64,000 nucleotides of DNA from Rhizobium croatiense (GTDB lineage Bacteria > Pseudomonadota > Alphaproteobacteria > Rhizobiales > Rhizobiaceae), in contig NZ_JAILYJ010000008.1 of assembly GCF_019793465.1 (NCBI RefSeq), positions 1 through 64,000 on the forward strand, read 5' to 3'. This document shows, piece after piece, positions 45,102 through 54,732 of the stretch. The notes beneath the pieces are model-generated. The model did no database searches and had not been told where the DNA came from. It saw only the letters and a list, made by a program, of their open reading frames with translations. Positions within the stretch are counted from its first letter, which is position 1. Each line of letters begins with the position of its first letter. The position numbers were made by a program, and so were the translations under genes.

Positions 45102-46773
45102 CACGGAACCGGTTGGTGATGGGATAACGCCGATCACGCCCGAAATTCTTCTTGGTGATCTTCACGCCCGGCGCCGATTGCCGGCGCTTGTATTCGGCGA
45201 GATAGAGCAAGTGCTCGACGCGGTGAACGGTCGCGACGTCATGGCCGCGCGCGACGATCTCCTCGACCGCCATCTCCTTCTCCACCAGGCATTCGAGAAT
45301 ATCGTCGAGAACAGGATAGGGCGGCAGCGAATCCTGGTCCTTCTGGTCGGGACGCAGCTCGGCGGACGGCGCCTTGTCGATGATATTCTGCGGGATCACC
45401 TCGCCTGACGGCCCCAGCGCACTCGGCGGCACATTCTCGTTGCGCCAGCGGGCCAGCGCATAGACCTGCATCTTGTAGAGGTCCTTGATCGGGTTGAAGC
45501 CGCCATTCATGTCGCCATAGAGCGTGGCGTAACCGACCGACATTTCCGACTTGTTGCCCGTCGTCACCACCATCGCGCCGAACTTGTTGGAGATCGCCAT
45601 CAGGATGACGCCGCGTGCGCGGCTCTGCAGGTTCTCCTCGGTGATGCCGCTCTCCGTGCCCTCGAAGAGATCGGAAAGCGCACTGCTGAAGCCCGTCACC
45701 GGCTGATCGATCGGCACGATGTCGTAGCGGCAGCCGAGCGCCTTGGCGCAATCGGCCGCGTCCTTCAGCGAATCCTCCGAGGTATAGCGGTAGGGCAGCA
45801 TGACGGTGCGCACCCGCTCCTCGCCGAGCGCATCGACGGCGATGGCCGCGCAGATCGCCGAGTCGATGCCGCCGGAAAGGCCGAGCACGACCGTCTTGAA
45901 GCCGTTCTTGTTGACGTAATCGCGAAAGCCGAGCAGGCAGGCGCGGTAATCAGCCTCCTCGCCCTCGGGGATCCGCGCCATCGGCCCTTCGGCGCAGTGC
46001 CAGCCGCTTTCGCCGCGCTTCCAGGTCGTCACCGCAAGCGCCGTCTCGAACTCGCTCATCTGGAAGGCAAGCGACCTGTCGGCATTGAATGCGAAACTCG
46101 CGCCGTCGAAGACGAGCTCGTCCTGGCCGCCGAGCTGGGCGGCGTAGATCAGCGGCAGACCGGTCTCGATCACCTGCTTCAGCACCACCTGATGACGGAT
46201 GTCGACCTTGCCGCGGTAGTAGGGAGATCCATTCGGCGACAGCAGGATTTCGGCGCCGCTTTCGGCCAGCGTCTCGCAGACGCCGAGGTCGCCCCAGATA
46301 TCCTCGCAGATCGGAATACCGAGCCTCACTCCGCGGAAATTGACCGGCCCGGGCATGGCGCCCTGATGGAAGACGCGCTTCTCATCGAACTCGCCGTAAT
46401 TCGGCAGGTCGACCTTGTCGCGCACCGCGATGACCTTGCCGCCGTCGAGCACGGCGACGGAATTATAACGCCCGTTCTCGTCCTGCCGGGGAAAACCGAT
46501 GATGACGCCCGCCCCGCCATCGGCAGTATCGGCGGCCAGGCTCTCGACCGCCTTCCAGCAGGCGCGGATGAAGGCCGGCTTCAGCACCAGATCTTCCGGC
46601 GGATAGCCGGAGATGAAAAGCTCGGTCAGGACGAGCAGGTGCGCACCTTCCCGCCCCGCATCGGCGCGCGCTTCGCGTGCCTTGGCAAGATTGCCGGTCA
46701 CATCGCCGACCGCTGGGTTGAGCTGACCGATGGCGATGCGGAAGATATCAGAAAGAGCGTTTTCCTGTGTCAT
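45094..46773 (-). CDS. nadE: Glutamine-dependent NAD+ synthetase
   Basis: A 559-residue two-domain enzyme that amidates deamido-NAD using glutamine. The N-terminal nitrilase-like glutaminase domain has its triad Glu in LVLTELFISGYPPEDL, Lys in VRDKVDLPNYGEFDEKR and Cys in LGIPICEDIWGD. The C-terminal synthetase has the P-loop VLGLSGGIDSA, and GNKSEMSVGYATLYGD and QDSLPPYPVLDDIL motifs. It is the last step of NAD synthesis. It is probably co-transcribed with the downstream TolB-like gene. Confidence 0.95.
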   Translation of the reverse strand: MTQENALSDIFRIAIGQLNPAVGDVTGNLAKAREARADAGREGAHLLVLTELFISGYPPEDLVLKPAFIRACWKAVESLAADTADGGAGVIIGFPRQDENGRYNSVAVLDGGKVIAVRDKVDLPNYGEFDEKRVFHQGAMPGPVNFRGVRLGIPICEDIWGDLGVCETLAESGAEILLSPNGSPYYRGKVDIRHQVVLKQVIETGLPLIYAAQLGGQDELVFDGASFAFNADRSLAFQMSEFETALAVTTWKRGESGWHCAEGPMARIPEGEEADYRACLLGFRDYVNKNGFKTVVLGLSGGIDSAICAAIAVDALGEERVRTVMLPYRYTSEDSLKDAADCAKALGCRYDIVPIDQPVTGFSSALSDLFEGTESGITEENLQSRARGVILMAISNKFGAMVVTTGNKSEMSVGYATLYGDMNGGFNPIKDLYKMQVYALARWRNENVPPSALGPSGEVIPQNIIDKAPSAELRPDQKDQDSLPPYPVLDDILECLVEKEMAVEEIVARGHDVATVHRVEHLLYLAEYKRRQSAPGVKITKKNFGRDRRYPITNRFRDR

Positions 46774-46960
46774 GTCATTTATTTAGCCTGGGCCTTCCGT
46801 TACCGCAACACGTCCGCGGTCAAAGTGGCCCCGGCGGTGACGAAATTTTTATGAAGGGTCGACACAGCATGACGCGGCACCGACACGCATTGCAATTTAC
46901 CGATGGAGCGGAATACTGGCGCCGAAAGCGAGCGCAGCGAAACGGCATCGGAAACAGGCC

Positions 46961-47491
46961 ATGTATAATATTTCCAACTTCGTACACCATCATTTCGATA
47001 AGCCGGCCGATGAACTCGGCGACATCGAAAAGCGCGTCCTTGCGAAAGCGCACGAGCGCAAGATTATCTCGACCGATGTCAATGCCGCCTTCTCCGCCGA
47101 GACCTCGTTCGGCGCGCGTGTCGCCGACGGCATCGCCCGCGTCGGCGGCTCCTGGACCTTCATCATCGCCTTCCTGGCCTTTCTCGCCGTCTGGACGATA
47201 ATCAACACCATCCTCCTGGCGACCCGCGCCTTCGACCCCTACCCCTTCGTCTTCCTGAACCTGATCCTGTCGATGCTCGCCGCCATCCAGGCGCCGATCA
47301 TCATGATGTCGCAGAATCGCCAGGCCGAGCGCGACCGCTTCGAGGCTGCAAAGGATTACGAAGTCAATCTCAAGGCCGAACTCGAAGTGCTTTCCCTGCA
47401 TCAGAAGATCGATATGCACGTGCTGACCGAGTTGACAGCGTTGCGCGAGGACGTAGCCCGCCTCAGCGCCGCGCTTTCCGCCAGAAGCTAG
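46961..47491 (+). CDS. DUF1003 membrane protein
   Basis: A 176-residue protein with two membrane helices (about residues 65-88 and 97-115) in the DUF1003 core. It includes GARVADGIARVGGSWTFIIAF, the DPYPFVFLNLILSMLAAIQAPIIMMSQNRQ block highly typical of the family, and a C-terminal helical region (LHQKIDMHVLTELTALREDV). Function is unknown. GGAAACAGG precedes the ATG. Its last 4 bp overlap the convergent GFA gene. Confidence 0.9.
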   Translation: MYNISNFVHHHFDKPADELGDIEKRVLAKAHERKIISTDVNAAFSAETSFGARVADGIARVGGSWTFIIAFLAFLAVWTIINTILLATRAFDPYPFVFLNLILSMLAAIQAPIIMMSQNRQAERDRFEAAKDYEVNLKAELEVLSLHQKIDMHVLTELTALREDVARLSAALSARS

Positions 47492-47886
47492 ATGGGAAAC
47501 CTGTCATATTGCGGCAGGCCATCGGTGATCTCATAGAAATCGCCTTTGTCGGTGCAGTAAATGTGGTGACTGAAGGAAAGGCCGGTCGGCTCATCGAAGC
47601 TTCCGGCCAGGACTGAAACCTCCGGCGATTCGTCGCCCTGCCAGAACAATGCCGAGCCGCAATTCCCGCAGAAGCCGCGCTGCGCCTCACTGCTCGATCG
47701 ATACCAGCGGACCGCTTCGGCGCCCTGCACCGAAAGAGCAGTGCGCGGTACGTTGGCCGCGGCATAATAAAATCCCGTCTGCCGCCGGCACTGCGAGCAA
47801 TGGCAGCCGACGACGGGTCCGGGCTTGCCCGCAATCGAATATCGCACGGCGCCGCAAAGGCAGCCGCCTGTATGCCGTTCGGTCAT
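47488..47886 (-). CDS. GFA-family (CENP-V fold) zinc protein
   Basis: A 132-residue glutathione-dependent formaldehyde-activating-enzyme-like protein. Zinc-binding Cys residues lie in GGCLCGAVRY, GCHCSQCRRQTG and FCGNCGSALFW. The family includes Gfa of Paracoccus, but most members have no proven formaldehyde activity. AGGAG just before ATG 47886 excludes a longer N-terminus. It stands alone. Confidence 0.88.
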   Translation of the reverse strand: MTERHTGGCLCGAVRYSIAGKPGPVVGCHCSQCRRQTGFYYAAANVPRTALSVQGAEAVRWYRSSSEAQRGFCGNCGSALFWQGDESPEVSVLAGSFDEPTGLSFSHHIYCTDKGDFYEITDGLPQYDRFPI

Positions 47887-48091
47887 GACCACTCCTCCAT
47901 TTTGCAGGAAGTTGCCGCCGATCGCTGCGGGCGTCAAATCCATTCCGTTCAACGAGAGATCAGAAAACTTGAAGCACACTCGCTTCGCATGAGCATGGCC
48001 GGCGCGACCTTCCGCTGTTGCCTGTCGACAACACCGACCGATCTCCTCGCATCACTAAGTTGAATTGATCCTGCTTCTCGGCGATACTACG

Positions 48092-48109
48092 GGTTCAATT
48101 CATTCAACC
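48092..48109. promoter_or_regulatory. Imperfect 18-bp dyad upstream of the ABC exporter
   Basis: GGTTCAATTCATTCAACC is symmetric at 14 of 18 positions and lies 15 bp before a small upstream frame. It could be an operator for a dimeric repressor. No regulator gene is adjacent. Confidence 0.3.
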
Positions 48110-48123
48110 TTTGGGAGACTGTC

Positions 48124-48228
48124 ATGAGAGCGATCCTGTCCAAACAGAAAGGAAACATCGCCCACAAGGACATTCTGCCTCATGAATATTCCGTTCTCCC
48201 GCGCGAGGAAAAACGCGCGACGCCATAA
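48124..48228 (+). CDS. Possible 34-codon upstream frame overlapping the ABC exporter start
   Basis: GGGAG lies 6 bases before ATG 48124, opening 34 codons (MRAILSKQKGNIAHKDILPH...) that end at TAA 48226-48228. This is 47 bp inside the exporter frame, which begins at ATG 48182 with no ribosome-binding site of its own. It may be a coupled leader peptide, or the real exporter start may lie further in (for example ATG 48290). Confidence 0.4.
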   Translation: MRAILSKQKGNIAHKDILPHEYSVLPREEKRATP

Positions 48229-50017
48229 CGCCTTCCTCACAGTCTTCCTCGACGACCCCGCCGCTGATCGCGGCCGGCGCTGGTCGCGCATGCGAAAATT
48301 TCTTTCCTACTACCGCCCGCATCTGCCTCTGCTGCTGGCGGATCTGCTTTGCGCTATCCTCGTTGCCGGCACGGCGGTCGCCCTGCCGCTCTGCGCCAAT
48401 ATCGTCACCAGCCGCCTTCTGGCCCTGCCCGATGCGCCGCAGGCCTTCACCCAGATCCTGGTGATGGGCGGCGTCATGTTGGCCGTTCTGGCAGTCCAGA
48501 TCGCCGCGATCTTCTTCGTCGATTATCGCGGGCACGTTATGGGCGCCCGTATCGAAGCGACGGTACGGCAGGAGCTCTTCGAGCATTGCCAGAAACTGTC
48601 CTTCAGCTTCTATGATCGCCAGCGCACCGGGCAGTTGATGAGCCGCATCACCAATGACTCCCTCTGGCTCGGCGAACTCTTCCACCACGGCCCCGAGGAT
48701 CTTGCCATCGCCGTGCTGAAATATGCCGGCGCCATGCTGGTGCTGTTCTTCATCGACCCGCCCTTGGCGACCATGATCCTGCTTCTCACGCCGGTCGCGA
48801 TCGCTTATGCGCTCTATTTCAACCGGCGCATGAACCGTGCGCTCGAAGCCAGCAAGCAGCAGATCGCCGCCGTCAACGAGCGGGTCGAGGATGCTCTGGC
48901 AGGTATCCGTGTCGTCCAGTCCTTCGCCAACGAGGCGCTGGAAAGGCAGCGCTTCGACGCACAGAACCAGCGCTTTCTGCAAAGCCGCGCGGAGGGCTAC
49001 CGCAGCGAAGCCTGGTTTTCGGTCGGCACGGAAACCTTCGCCCAGCTCGTCACCATATTGGTGATCGTCGTCGGGGGCTTACGCATCCTAACGGCGCAGC
49101 TCACCGTCCCGGATATGCTGACCTTCCTGCTCTGCGTCGCCGTACTGGTTGATCCCGTCCAGCGGCTCGCCAATTTCGTGCGGCTCTGGCAGGAGGGCTA
49201 TACCGGTTTCATCAGGGCCATGGAAATCCTGGAGATCGCCCCTGACATCACCAACCGGCCGGCCGCCGGGCCGATGCCGGCACCAAGGGGCGAGATCAGT
49301 TTCTCCGACGTCGACTTCGGCTATGAGGCCGATGGTCCGCGCGTATTGGAGCGACTGTCGCTCACCATCGCGCCCGGGGAGTTCGTTGCCCTGGTCGGCC
49401 CTTCGGGCGTCGGCAAGAGCACACTGTGCGCTCTCATACCGCGCTTCTATGATGTCGAGGCGGGGGCCATCCGCATCGACGGTACCGATATCCGCGATGT
49501 GACGCTGGCCTCGCTCCGGCGCCATGTCGGGGTGGTGCAGCAGGATGTCTACCTTTTTGCCGGCACCGTGGCGGAAAATCTGCGCTACGGCAGGCCCGAC
49601 GCCAGCGATGCCGAGCTGGAAGCGGCGGCCCGGGCCGCCAATGCGCACGACTTCATCATGGCCCTGCCCCAGGGCTATGATACCGATATCGGCCAGCGCG
49701 GGGTCAAACTTTCGGGCGGCCAGCGCCAACGCATTACCATCGCCCGCGCCTTTCTCAAGGATCCTGAGATCCTGATCTTCGACGAGGCGACCAGCGCGCT
49801 CGACAACGAGAGCGAACGGGCGGTGCAGCAGGCGCTGCTGAGCCTGGCGAACGGCCGAACCACCCTGGTCATCGCCCATCGCCTGTCGACCGTCCGCCAT
49901 GCCGACCGCATCCTGGTCCTGACGGGCGACGGCGTCGTCGAACAGGGCACGCATGACGATCTGATGGCGCAAGGCGGCGTTTACGCCAACCTTCACAGTG
50001 TTCAGGCCAGCATTTAA
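48182..50017 (+). CDS. MsbA-like ABC exporter (fused permease-ATPase)
   Basis: A 611-residue half-transporter. The transmembrane domain (about residues 55-325) has six helices and the coupling-helix region FYDRQRTGQLMSRITND. The ATPase domain (about 370-605) has Walker A GPSGVGKST, Q-loop VVQQDVYLF, signature LSGGQRQR, Walker B ILIFDEATSALD and the His-loop VIAHRLSTVRHAD. It probably works as a homodimer exporting a lipid, peptide or drug; the substrate is unknown. The N-terminal 36 residues are basic and may not be translated if ATG 48290 is the true start. Confidence 0.88.
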   Translation: MNIPFSRARKNARRHNAFLTVFLDDPAADRGRRWSRMRKFLSYYRPHLPLLLADLLCAILVAGTAVALPLCANIVTSRLLALPDAPQAFTQILVMGGVMLAVLAVQIAAIFFVDYRGHVMGARIEATVRQELFEHCQKLSFSFYDRQRTGQLMSRITNDSLWLGELFHHGPEDLAIAVLKYAGAMLVLFFIDPPLATMILLLTPVAIAYALYFNRRMNRALEASKQQIAAVNERVEDALAGIRVVQSFANEALERQRFDAQNQRFLQSRAEGYRSEAWFSVGTETFAQLVTILVIVVGGLRILTAQLTVPDMLTFLLCVAVLVDPVQRLANFVRLWQEGYTGFIRAMEILEIAPDITNRPAAGPMPAPRGEISFSDVDFGYEADGPRVLERLSLTIAPGEFVALVGPSGVGKSTLCALIPRFYDVEAGAIRIDGTDIRDVTLASLRRHVGVVQQDVYLFAGTVAENLRYGRPDASDAELEAAARAANAHDFIMALPQGYDTDIGQRGVKLSGGQRQRITIARAFLKDPEILIFDEATSALDNESERAVQQALLSLANGRTTLVIAHRLSTVRHADRILVLTGDGVVEQGTHDDLMAQGGVYANLHSVQASI

Positions 50018-50074
50018 AATTTGGCATCTCGACCATCGGAGCGTCGATATGGCTGGAAAGCCATCAACACGCTC

Positions 50075-50145
50075 CGTCATCCTCGGCCTTGTGCCGAGGA
50101 TCTGCTGCCGGCGCGGTAGATCCTCGCACAAGGCCGAGGATGACG
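50075..50145. repeat. REP-like palindrome
   Basis: CGTCATCCTCGGCCTTGTGC... (50075-50102) and its inverted copy (50119-50145) differ by one base and enclose a 16-nt loop. The element lies between the exporter and the class II DAHP synthase terminator and resembles repeats scattered in rhizobial intergenic regions. Confidence 0.75.
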
Positions 50146-50170
50146 CCGAGTGAAGGGTGAGCCTTGTAAC

Positions 50171-50198
50171 AAAAAAGCCCGGGGCGAGCCGGGCTTTT
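50171..50198 (-). terminator. Intrinsic terminator of the class II DAHP synthase
   Basis: AAAAGCCCGG (50173-50182) and CCGGGCTTTT (50189-50198) form a 10-bp stem. On the minus strand it ends in a run of six U residues (A50171-50176 on the plus strand), 22 bp past the stop codon. It may also work for the convergent exporter. Confidence 0.88.
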
Positions 50199-50219
50199 CT
50201 CCATCCATATCAACCGGCC

Positions 50220-51593
50220 TCAGCCGTTGGCGACCATGCGCTTCTCGTCGCGGCCGCCCTTCATGCGCTCGGCAAGCAGGAAGGCGAGTTCGAGCGCCTG
50301 GTCGGAGTTAAGGCGCGGATCGCAATGGGTGTGGTAGCGGTCCTGCAGATCGTCGGCGGTGACGGCGCGGGCGCCGCCGGTGCATTCCGTCACATCCTTG
50401 CCGGTCATTTCGACGTGGATGCCGCCGGGATGCGTGCCTTCGGCGCGGTGGATCTGGAAGAAGCTTTCGACTTCCGAAAGGATCCGCTCGAAGGGACGGG
50501 TCTTGTAGTTGTTGAGCGTGATCGTGTTGCCGTGCATCGGGTCGCAGGACCAGACGACCTTGCGCCCCTCGCGCTCCACGGCGCGGATGAGGCGCGGCAG
50601 GTTTTCGGCGACCTTCTCATGGCCGAAACGGCAGATCAGCGTCAGCCGCCCGGCTTCGTTAGCCGGATTCAGGATATCGATCAGCTGCAGAAGATCGTCG
50701 GCCTGCAGCGAGGGGCCGCACTTAAGCCCGATCGGGTTCTTGATGCCGCGGCAATATTCGATATGCGCATGGTCGGCCTGGCGCGTACGGTCCCCGATCC
50801 AGATCATGTGACCCGACGTGGCGTACCAGTCGCCCGAGGTGGAATCGACGCGGGTCAGCGCCTCCTCGTAGCCGAGCAGCAGCGCCTCGTGGCTGGTGAA
50901 GAAATCGGTCTCGCGCAGGCTCGGGTGGTTTTCCGAGGTGATGCCGATCGCCTTCATGAAATCCATGGTTTCGCTGATGCGGTCGGCCAGCTTGCGGTAC
51001 CGCTCACCCTGCGGGCTGTCCTTGACGAAACCAAGCATCCACTGATGCACGTTTTCGAGGTTGGCGTAACCGCCCATCGCGAAGGCGCGCAGAAGGTTGA
51101 GCGTCGCGGCCGACTGGCGATAGGCCATGGCCTGGCGTTCCGGGTTCGGAATGCGCGACTCCTCGGTGAATTCGATGCCGTTGATGATGTCGCCGCGATA
51201 GGCCGGCAGCGTCACGTCGCCCTGCTTTTCGACATTCGACGAACGCGGCTTGGCGAACTGGCCGGCAATGCGGCCGACCTTGACGACCGGCAGCTGCGCG
51301 CCGAAGGTCAGCACGACGGCCATCTGCAGGAAAGCGCGGAAGAAGTCGCGGATATTGTCGGCGCCGTGTTCGGCGAAGCTCTCGGCGCAGTCGCCGCCCT
51401 GCAGCAGGAAACCGTTGCCTTCGGCAACATTGGCGAGATGCTTCTTCAGCCGGCGCGCCTCGCCGGCGAAGACGAGCGGCGGATAACTGGCGAGCGTTGC
51501 TTCCGTTGCCGCCAAAGCGGCTGCATCCGGATATTCGGGAACCTGCAGGATCGGTTTCTGCCGCCAGCTGCTCGGGGTCCAATTGTCTGCCAT
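50220..51593 (-). CDS. aroG: Class II DAHP synthase
   Basis: A 457-residue plant/Mycobacterium-type DAHP synthase, unrelated in sequence to the class I enzyme at 42005. Motifs are [25 protein letters not shown] (metal-binding Cys), [38 protein letters not shown] (metal ligands) and [17 protein letters not shown]. The start ATG 51593 has AGGTGAG upstream; GTG 51602 is less likely. No attenuator is seen before it, so it may be the constitutive isozyme. Confidence 0.94.
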   Translation of the reverse strand: MADNWTPSSWRQKPILQVPEYPDAAALAATEATLASYPPLVFAGEARRLKKHLANVAEGNGFLLQGGDCAESFAEHGADNIRDFFRAFLQMAVVLTFGAQLPVVKVGRIAGQFAKPRSSNVEKQGDVTLPAYRGDIINGIEFTEESRIPNPERQAMAYRQSAATLNLLRAFAMGGYANLENVHQWMLGFVKDSPQGERYRKLADRISETMDFMKAIGITSENHPSLRETDFFTSHEALLLGYEEALTRVDSTSGDWYATSGHMIWIGDRTRQADHAHIEYCRGIKNPIGLKCGPSLQADDLLQLIDILNPANEAGRLTLICRFGHEKVAENLPRLIRAVEREGRKVVWSCDPMHGNTITLNNYKTRPFERILSEVESFFQIHRAEGTHPGGIHVEMTGKDVTECTGGARAVTADDLQDRYHTHCDPRLNSDQALELAFLLAERMKGGRDEKRMVANG

Positions 51594-51820
51594 GTCACTC
51601 ACCTGTTCTCGCCCCAGTTCCTGGAATGCGGCCTACCCTTGATAATCCGGCGGCTTATAGCCCTTTAGATCCGGCTTGCAAAGATCAATCGCCCAAAGCG
51701 TCTCGTCTGGCCGCGGCAGTCGGCCATTGACCGGTTAAACCGGCATATACCATGTCGATTTCCCCATATTTTAGACTTTGAATGTAGAACCGGAAAGAGT
51801 TTCAACATCGGGGACATGGC

Positions 51821-53104
51821 ATGGCGATCCTTCCGCCCGGTTTCATATCGGACCGCTCGGGCAATTTCGGCATCATGACGGCATTGCTGATGGTGCCGCT
51901 CGTCGGGACGGCAGGCATGGCGGTGGACTTCGCCCATGCGCTGAGCCTGAGAACCCAGCTATATGCCGCAGCCGATGCCGCCGCCGTCGGTTCGATCGCC
52001 GAAAAATCGGGCGCGGTCGCAGCTGCGATGGCGATGAACGGCAACGGCACGATCTCGCTCGGCAAGACCGACGCGCGCAACATCTTCATGTCCCAAGTGT
52101 CGGGGGAACTGGCCGAGGTTCACGTCGATCTCGGCATCGACGTCACCAAGACCGCCAACAAGCTGAATTCTCAGGTTTCCTTCACCGCCACGGTGCCGAC
52201 GACCTTCATGCAGATTTTTGGCCGGGACTCGATTACGATCTCCGGCACGGCGACTGCCGAATACCAGACCGCCGCCTTCATGGATTTCTATATCCTGCTC
52301 GACAATACGCCCTCCATGGGCGTCGGCGCGACGCCGAGCGACGTTTCAAAGCTGGAGGCCAAGACAGGCTGCGCCTTTGCCTGCCACCAGAAGGACAAGA
52401 GCACCAACAACTACACCATAGCCAAAAGCCTCGGTGTGGCCATGCGCATCGACGTGGTGCGCCAGGCGACCCAGGCGCTGACCGATACGGCCAAGACCGA
52501 GCGCATCAGCAGCGACCAGTTCCGGATGGGCGTCTACACTTTCGGCACCAAGGCCGAGGACGCCAAGCTGACGACGATCTCCGGCCTTACCTCCGACCTG
52601 ACGAAGGTGAAGAACTATACCGACGCGGTCGATCTGATGACCATTCCCTATCAGAACTACAATAACGACCAGATCACCAACTTCGACAGCGCCATGACGC
52701 AGATGAACACCATCATCGACCCGGCCGGTGACGGCACGTCGAACACCAGCGCCGAAAAAATCCTGTTCTTCGTATCCGATGGCGTCGGCGACAGCTACAA
52801 GCCGTCCACATGCACCAAGAAGACGACCGGTGGCCGCTGTCAGGAGCCGATCGACACCTCTTTCTGCAAGCCCTTGAAGGATCGGGGGGTCAAGATCGCC
52901 GTGCTCTATACCACCTATCTGCCGTTGCCGAGCAACAGTTGGTACAATACCTGGATCAAGCCCTTCCAGAGCGAGATCCCCACGAAAATGCAGGCATGCG
53001 CCTCGCCCGGTTTCTATTTCGAGGTGTCGCCGACCGAAGGTATCACCGATGCGATGAAGGCGCTTTTCCTCAAGGTCATCCGCGCGCCACGGATCACCAG
53101 CTAA
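51821..53104 (+). CDS. TadG-like protein with von Willebrand factor A-like domain
   Basis: A 427-residue protein. A pilin-like N-terminus has one membrane helix (about residues 12-36, SGNFGIMTALLMVPLVGTAGMAVD), typical of TadE/TadG/Flp pilus assembly proteins. A vWA-like domain (about 150-420) begins with FYILLDNTPSMG, a variant of the DxSxS metal site, and several Cys residues could form disulfides. It is probably anchored in the inner membrane with the vWA domain outside. No other tad genes are nearby. Confidence 0.82.
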   Translation: MAILPPGFISDRSGNFGIMTALLMVPLVGTAGMAVDFAHALSLRTQLYAAADAAAVGSIAEKSGAVAAAMAMNGNGTISLGKTDARNIFMSQVSGELAEVHVDLGIDVTKTANKLNSQVSFTATVPTTFMQIFGRDSITISGTATAEYQTAAFMDFYILLDNTPSMGVGATPSDVSKLEAKTGCAFACHQKDKSTNNYTIAKSLGVAMRIDVVRQATQALTDTAKTERISSDQFRMGVYTFGTKAEDAKLTTISGLTSDLTKVKNYTDAVDLMTIPYQNYNNDQITNFDSAMTQMNTIIDPAGDGTSNTSAEKILFFVSDGVGDSYKPSTCTKKTTGGRCQEPIDTSFCKPLKDRGVKIAVLYTTYLPLPSNSWYNTWIKPFQSEIPTKMQACASPGFYFEVSPTEGITDAMKALFLKVIRAPRITS

Positions 53105-53115
53105 AGAACTGGGAC

Positions 53116-54501
53116 TTAGATGCGCTTTCCCTCGCGAATCCGATAGCTCGGCGCATACATGGTGACCAGCTCTTCGGCGGCCGTCGGATGCAGCGCCATC
53201 GTCTGGTCGAAATCATCCTTGGTGCAGCCGGCCTTGAGCGTGACGCCGAGCAGCTGCGCCATTTCCCCGGCATCGTGGCCGAGGATGTGGGCGCCGACCA
53301 CCTTCCGGCTCGCCGCATCAACGATCAGCTTCATGATCATCCGCTCGGCCCGCCCCGAAAGCGTGGCCTTCAGCGGACGGAACTGGGCACGATAAACCTC
53401 GAGTTCGCCGTAACGCTTGCCTGCCTCCTCTTCCGAGAGGCCGACGGTGCCGATCTCGGGCTGCGAGAAGACGGCGGTCGGGATCAGCTCATAGTCCGGC
53501 CGCGTCGGATTGTTCTTGTACTCGGTTTCGATGAAGCACATTGCCTCGTGGATCGCCACCGGCGTCAGCTGTACCCGGTTGGTGACATCGCCGAGGGCAT
53601 AGATGTTTTCGATGTTGGTACGGGAATAGTCGTCGACGATGATGGCGCCGCGCTCGTCGACAGCGACGCCGGCCGCCTCCAGACCGAGGCCCTCGGTGTT
53701 GGGATCGCGCCCGAGCGCCAGCAGGACGACGCCTGCCTGCAGCGTGCCATTATTCATCGTCTCGAGAGTGAGCCCGTCCTCGCCTTTGGAGACCTTCTGC
53801 AGCGTGTCGTGGCAGAGAATGCGTATGCCCTTGGCGACCATCGCCTCGTGCAGCCCGCGCCGCAGATCCTCGTCGAAGCGCGACAGGATTTCGGCGCCGC
53901 GATAGATCAGCGTCGTTTCGACGCCGAGACCATGGAAAATATTGGCGAACTCGACGGCGATATAGCCGCCGCCAGCGATCACGATCGATTCTGGCAGCTC
54001 TTCGAGATGAAAGGCCTCGTTGGAGGAGATGCAGAATTCGTAACCGGGAAGGGCCGCATGCGGGTTCGGCCTTCCGCCGGTGGCGATGACGATGGTCTTG
54101 GCCATCACCGTCTGTCCGGTTTTCATCAGCCGGACCGTATGAGCATCGACCAGTTCGGCGCGTGTTTCCAGGATGTCGGCATTGGCGCCGCTGAGCCCCT
54201 TCTTGTAGAGGCCTTCCAGCCGCGCAATCTCGGCATCCTTGGCCGCCACCAGCTTCTTCCAGTCGAAACTGCTTTCGCCGACGGTCCAGCCAAAGCCCTC
54301 CGCATCCTCGAAATGCTCATGAAACTGCGATGCATAGACGAAGAGCTTCTTCGGCACGCAGCCGCGGATGACGCATGTGCCGCCATAGCGATATTCCTCG
54401 GCGATCGCCACCCTCTTGCCGAGCGAGGCGGCAACCCGGGCGGCGCGCACCCCCCCGGAACCGCCGCCGATGACGAAGAGGTCGTAGTCGTAGGAAGACA
54501 T
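53116..54501 (-). CDS. gor: Glutathione-disulfide reductase
   Basis: A 461-residue flavoenzyme that reduces oxidised glutathione with NADPH. The FAD-binding motif VIGGGSGGVRAARVAA, redox-active disulfide GGTCVIRGCVPKK, NAD(P)-binding VIAGGGYIAVEFA, FAD motif YALGDVTNRVQLTPVAI, and catalytic His-Glu in VVGAHILGHDAGEM / ALHPTAAEE are all present. GGAG precedes ATG 54501. It lies in a conserved neighbourhood upstream (minus strand) of rpiA. Confidence 0.93.
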   Translation of the reverse strand: MSSYDYDLFVIGGGSGGVRAARVAASLGKRVAIAEEYRYGGTCVIRGCVPKKLFVYASQFHEHFEDAEGFGWTVGESSFDWKKLVAAKDAEIARLEGLYKKGLSGANADILETRAELVDAHTVRLMKTGQTVMAKTIVIATGGRPNPHAALPGYEFCISSNEAFHLEELPESIVIAGGGYIAVEFANIFHGLGVETTLIYRGAEILSRFDEDLRRGLHEAMVAKGIRILCHDTLQKVSKGEDGLTLETMNNGTLQAGVVLLALGRDPNTEGLGLEAAGVAVDERGAIIVDDYSRTNIENIYALGDVTNRVQLTPVAIHEAMCFIETEYKNNPTRPDYELIPTAVFSQPEIGTVGLSEEEAGKRYGELEVYRAQFRPLKATLSGRAERMIMKLIVDAASRKVVGAHILGHDAGEMAQLLGVTLKAGCTKDDFDQTMALHPTAAEELVTMYAPSYRIREGKRI

Positions 54502-54732
54502 GAGGAACTCCGGAAGGGAATCGCAGGAAAGGACGTTCCTGATATAGGGGCGATCCTCATCAAAACAAAAGCCCCGCGCCTGCCTCTTCCCGCTCTCCAT
54601 TGCCGAATCTTGATCTGAAGCGGTCCCCCTTACGGTTGAGCTGCGGTTGATCCGGTCAGCGTTTACAGTTGACCCAGTCGGCGGAGGCTGGCAGGGCATT
54701 GCTTGAGACGGAATAGGATGCCGGAGCAAAAG

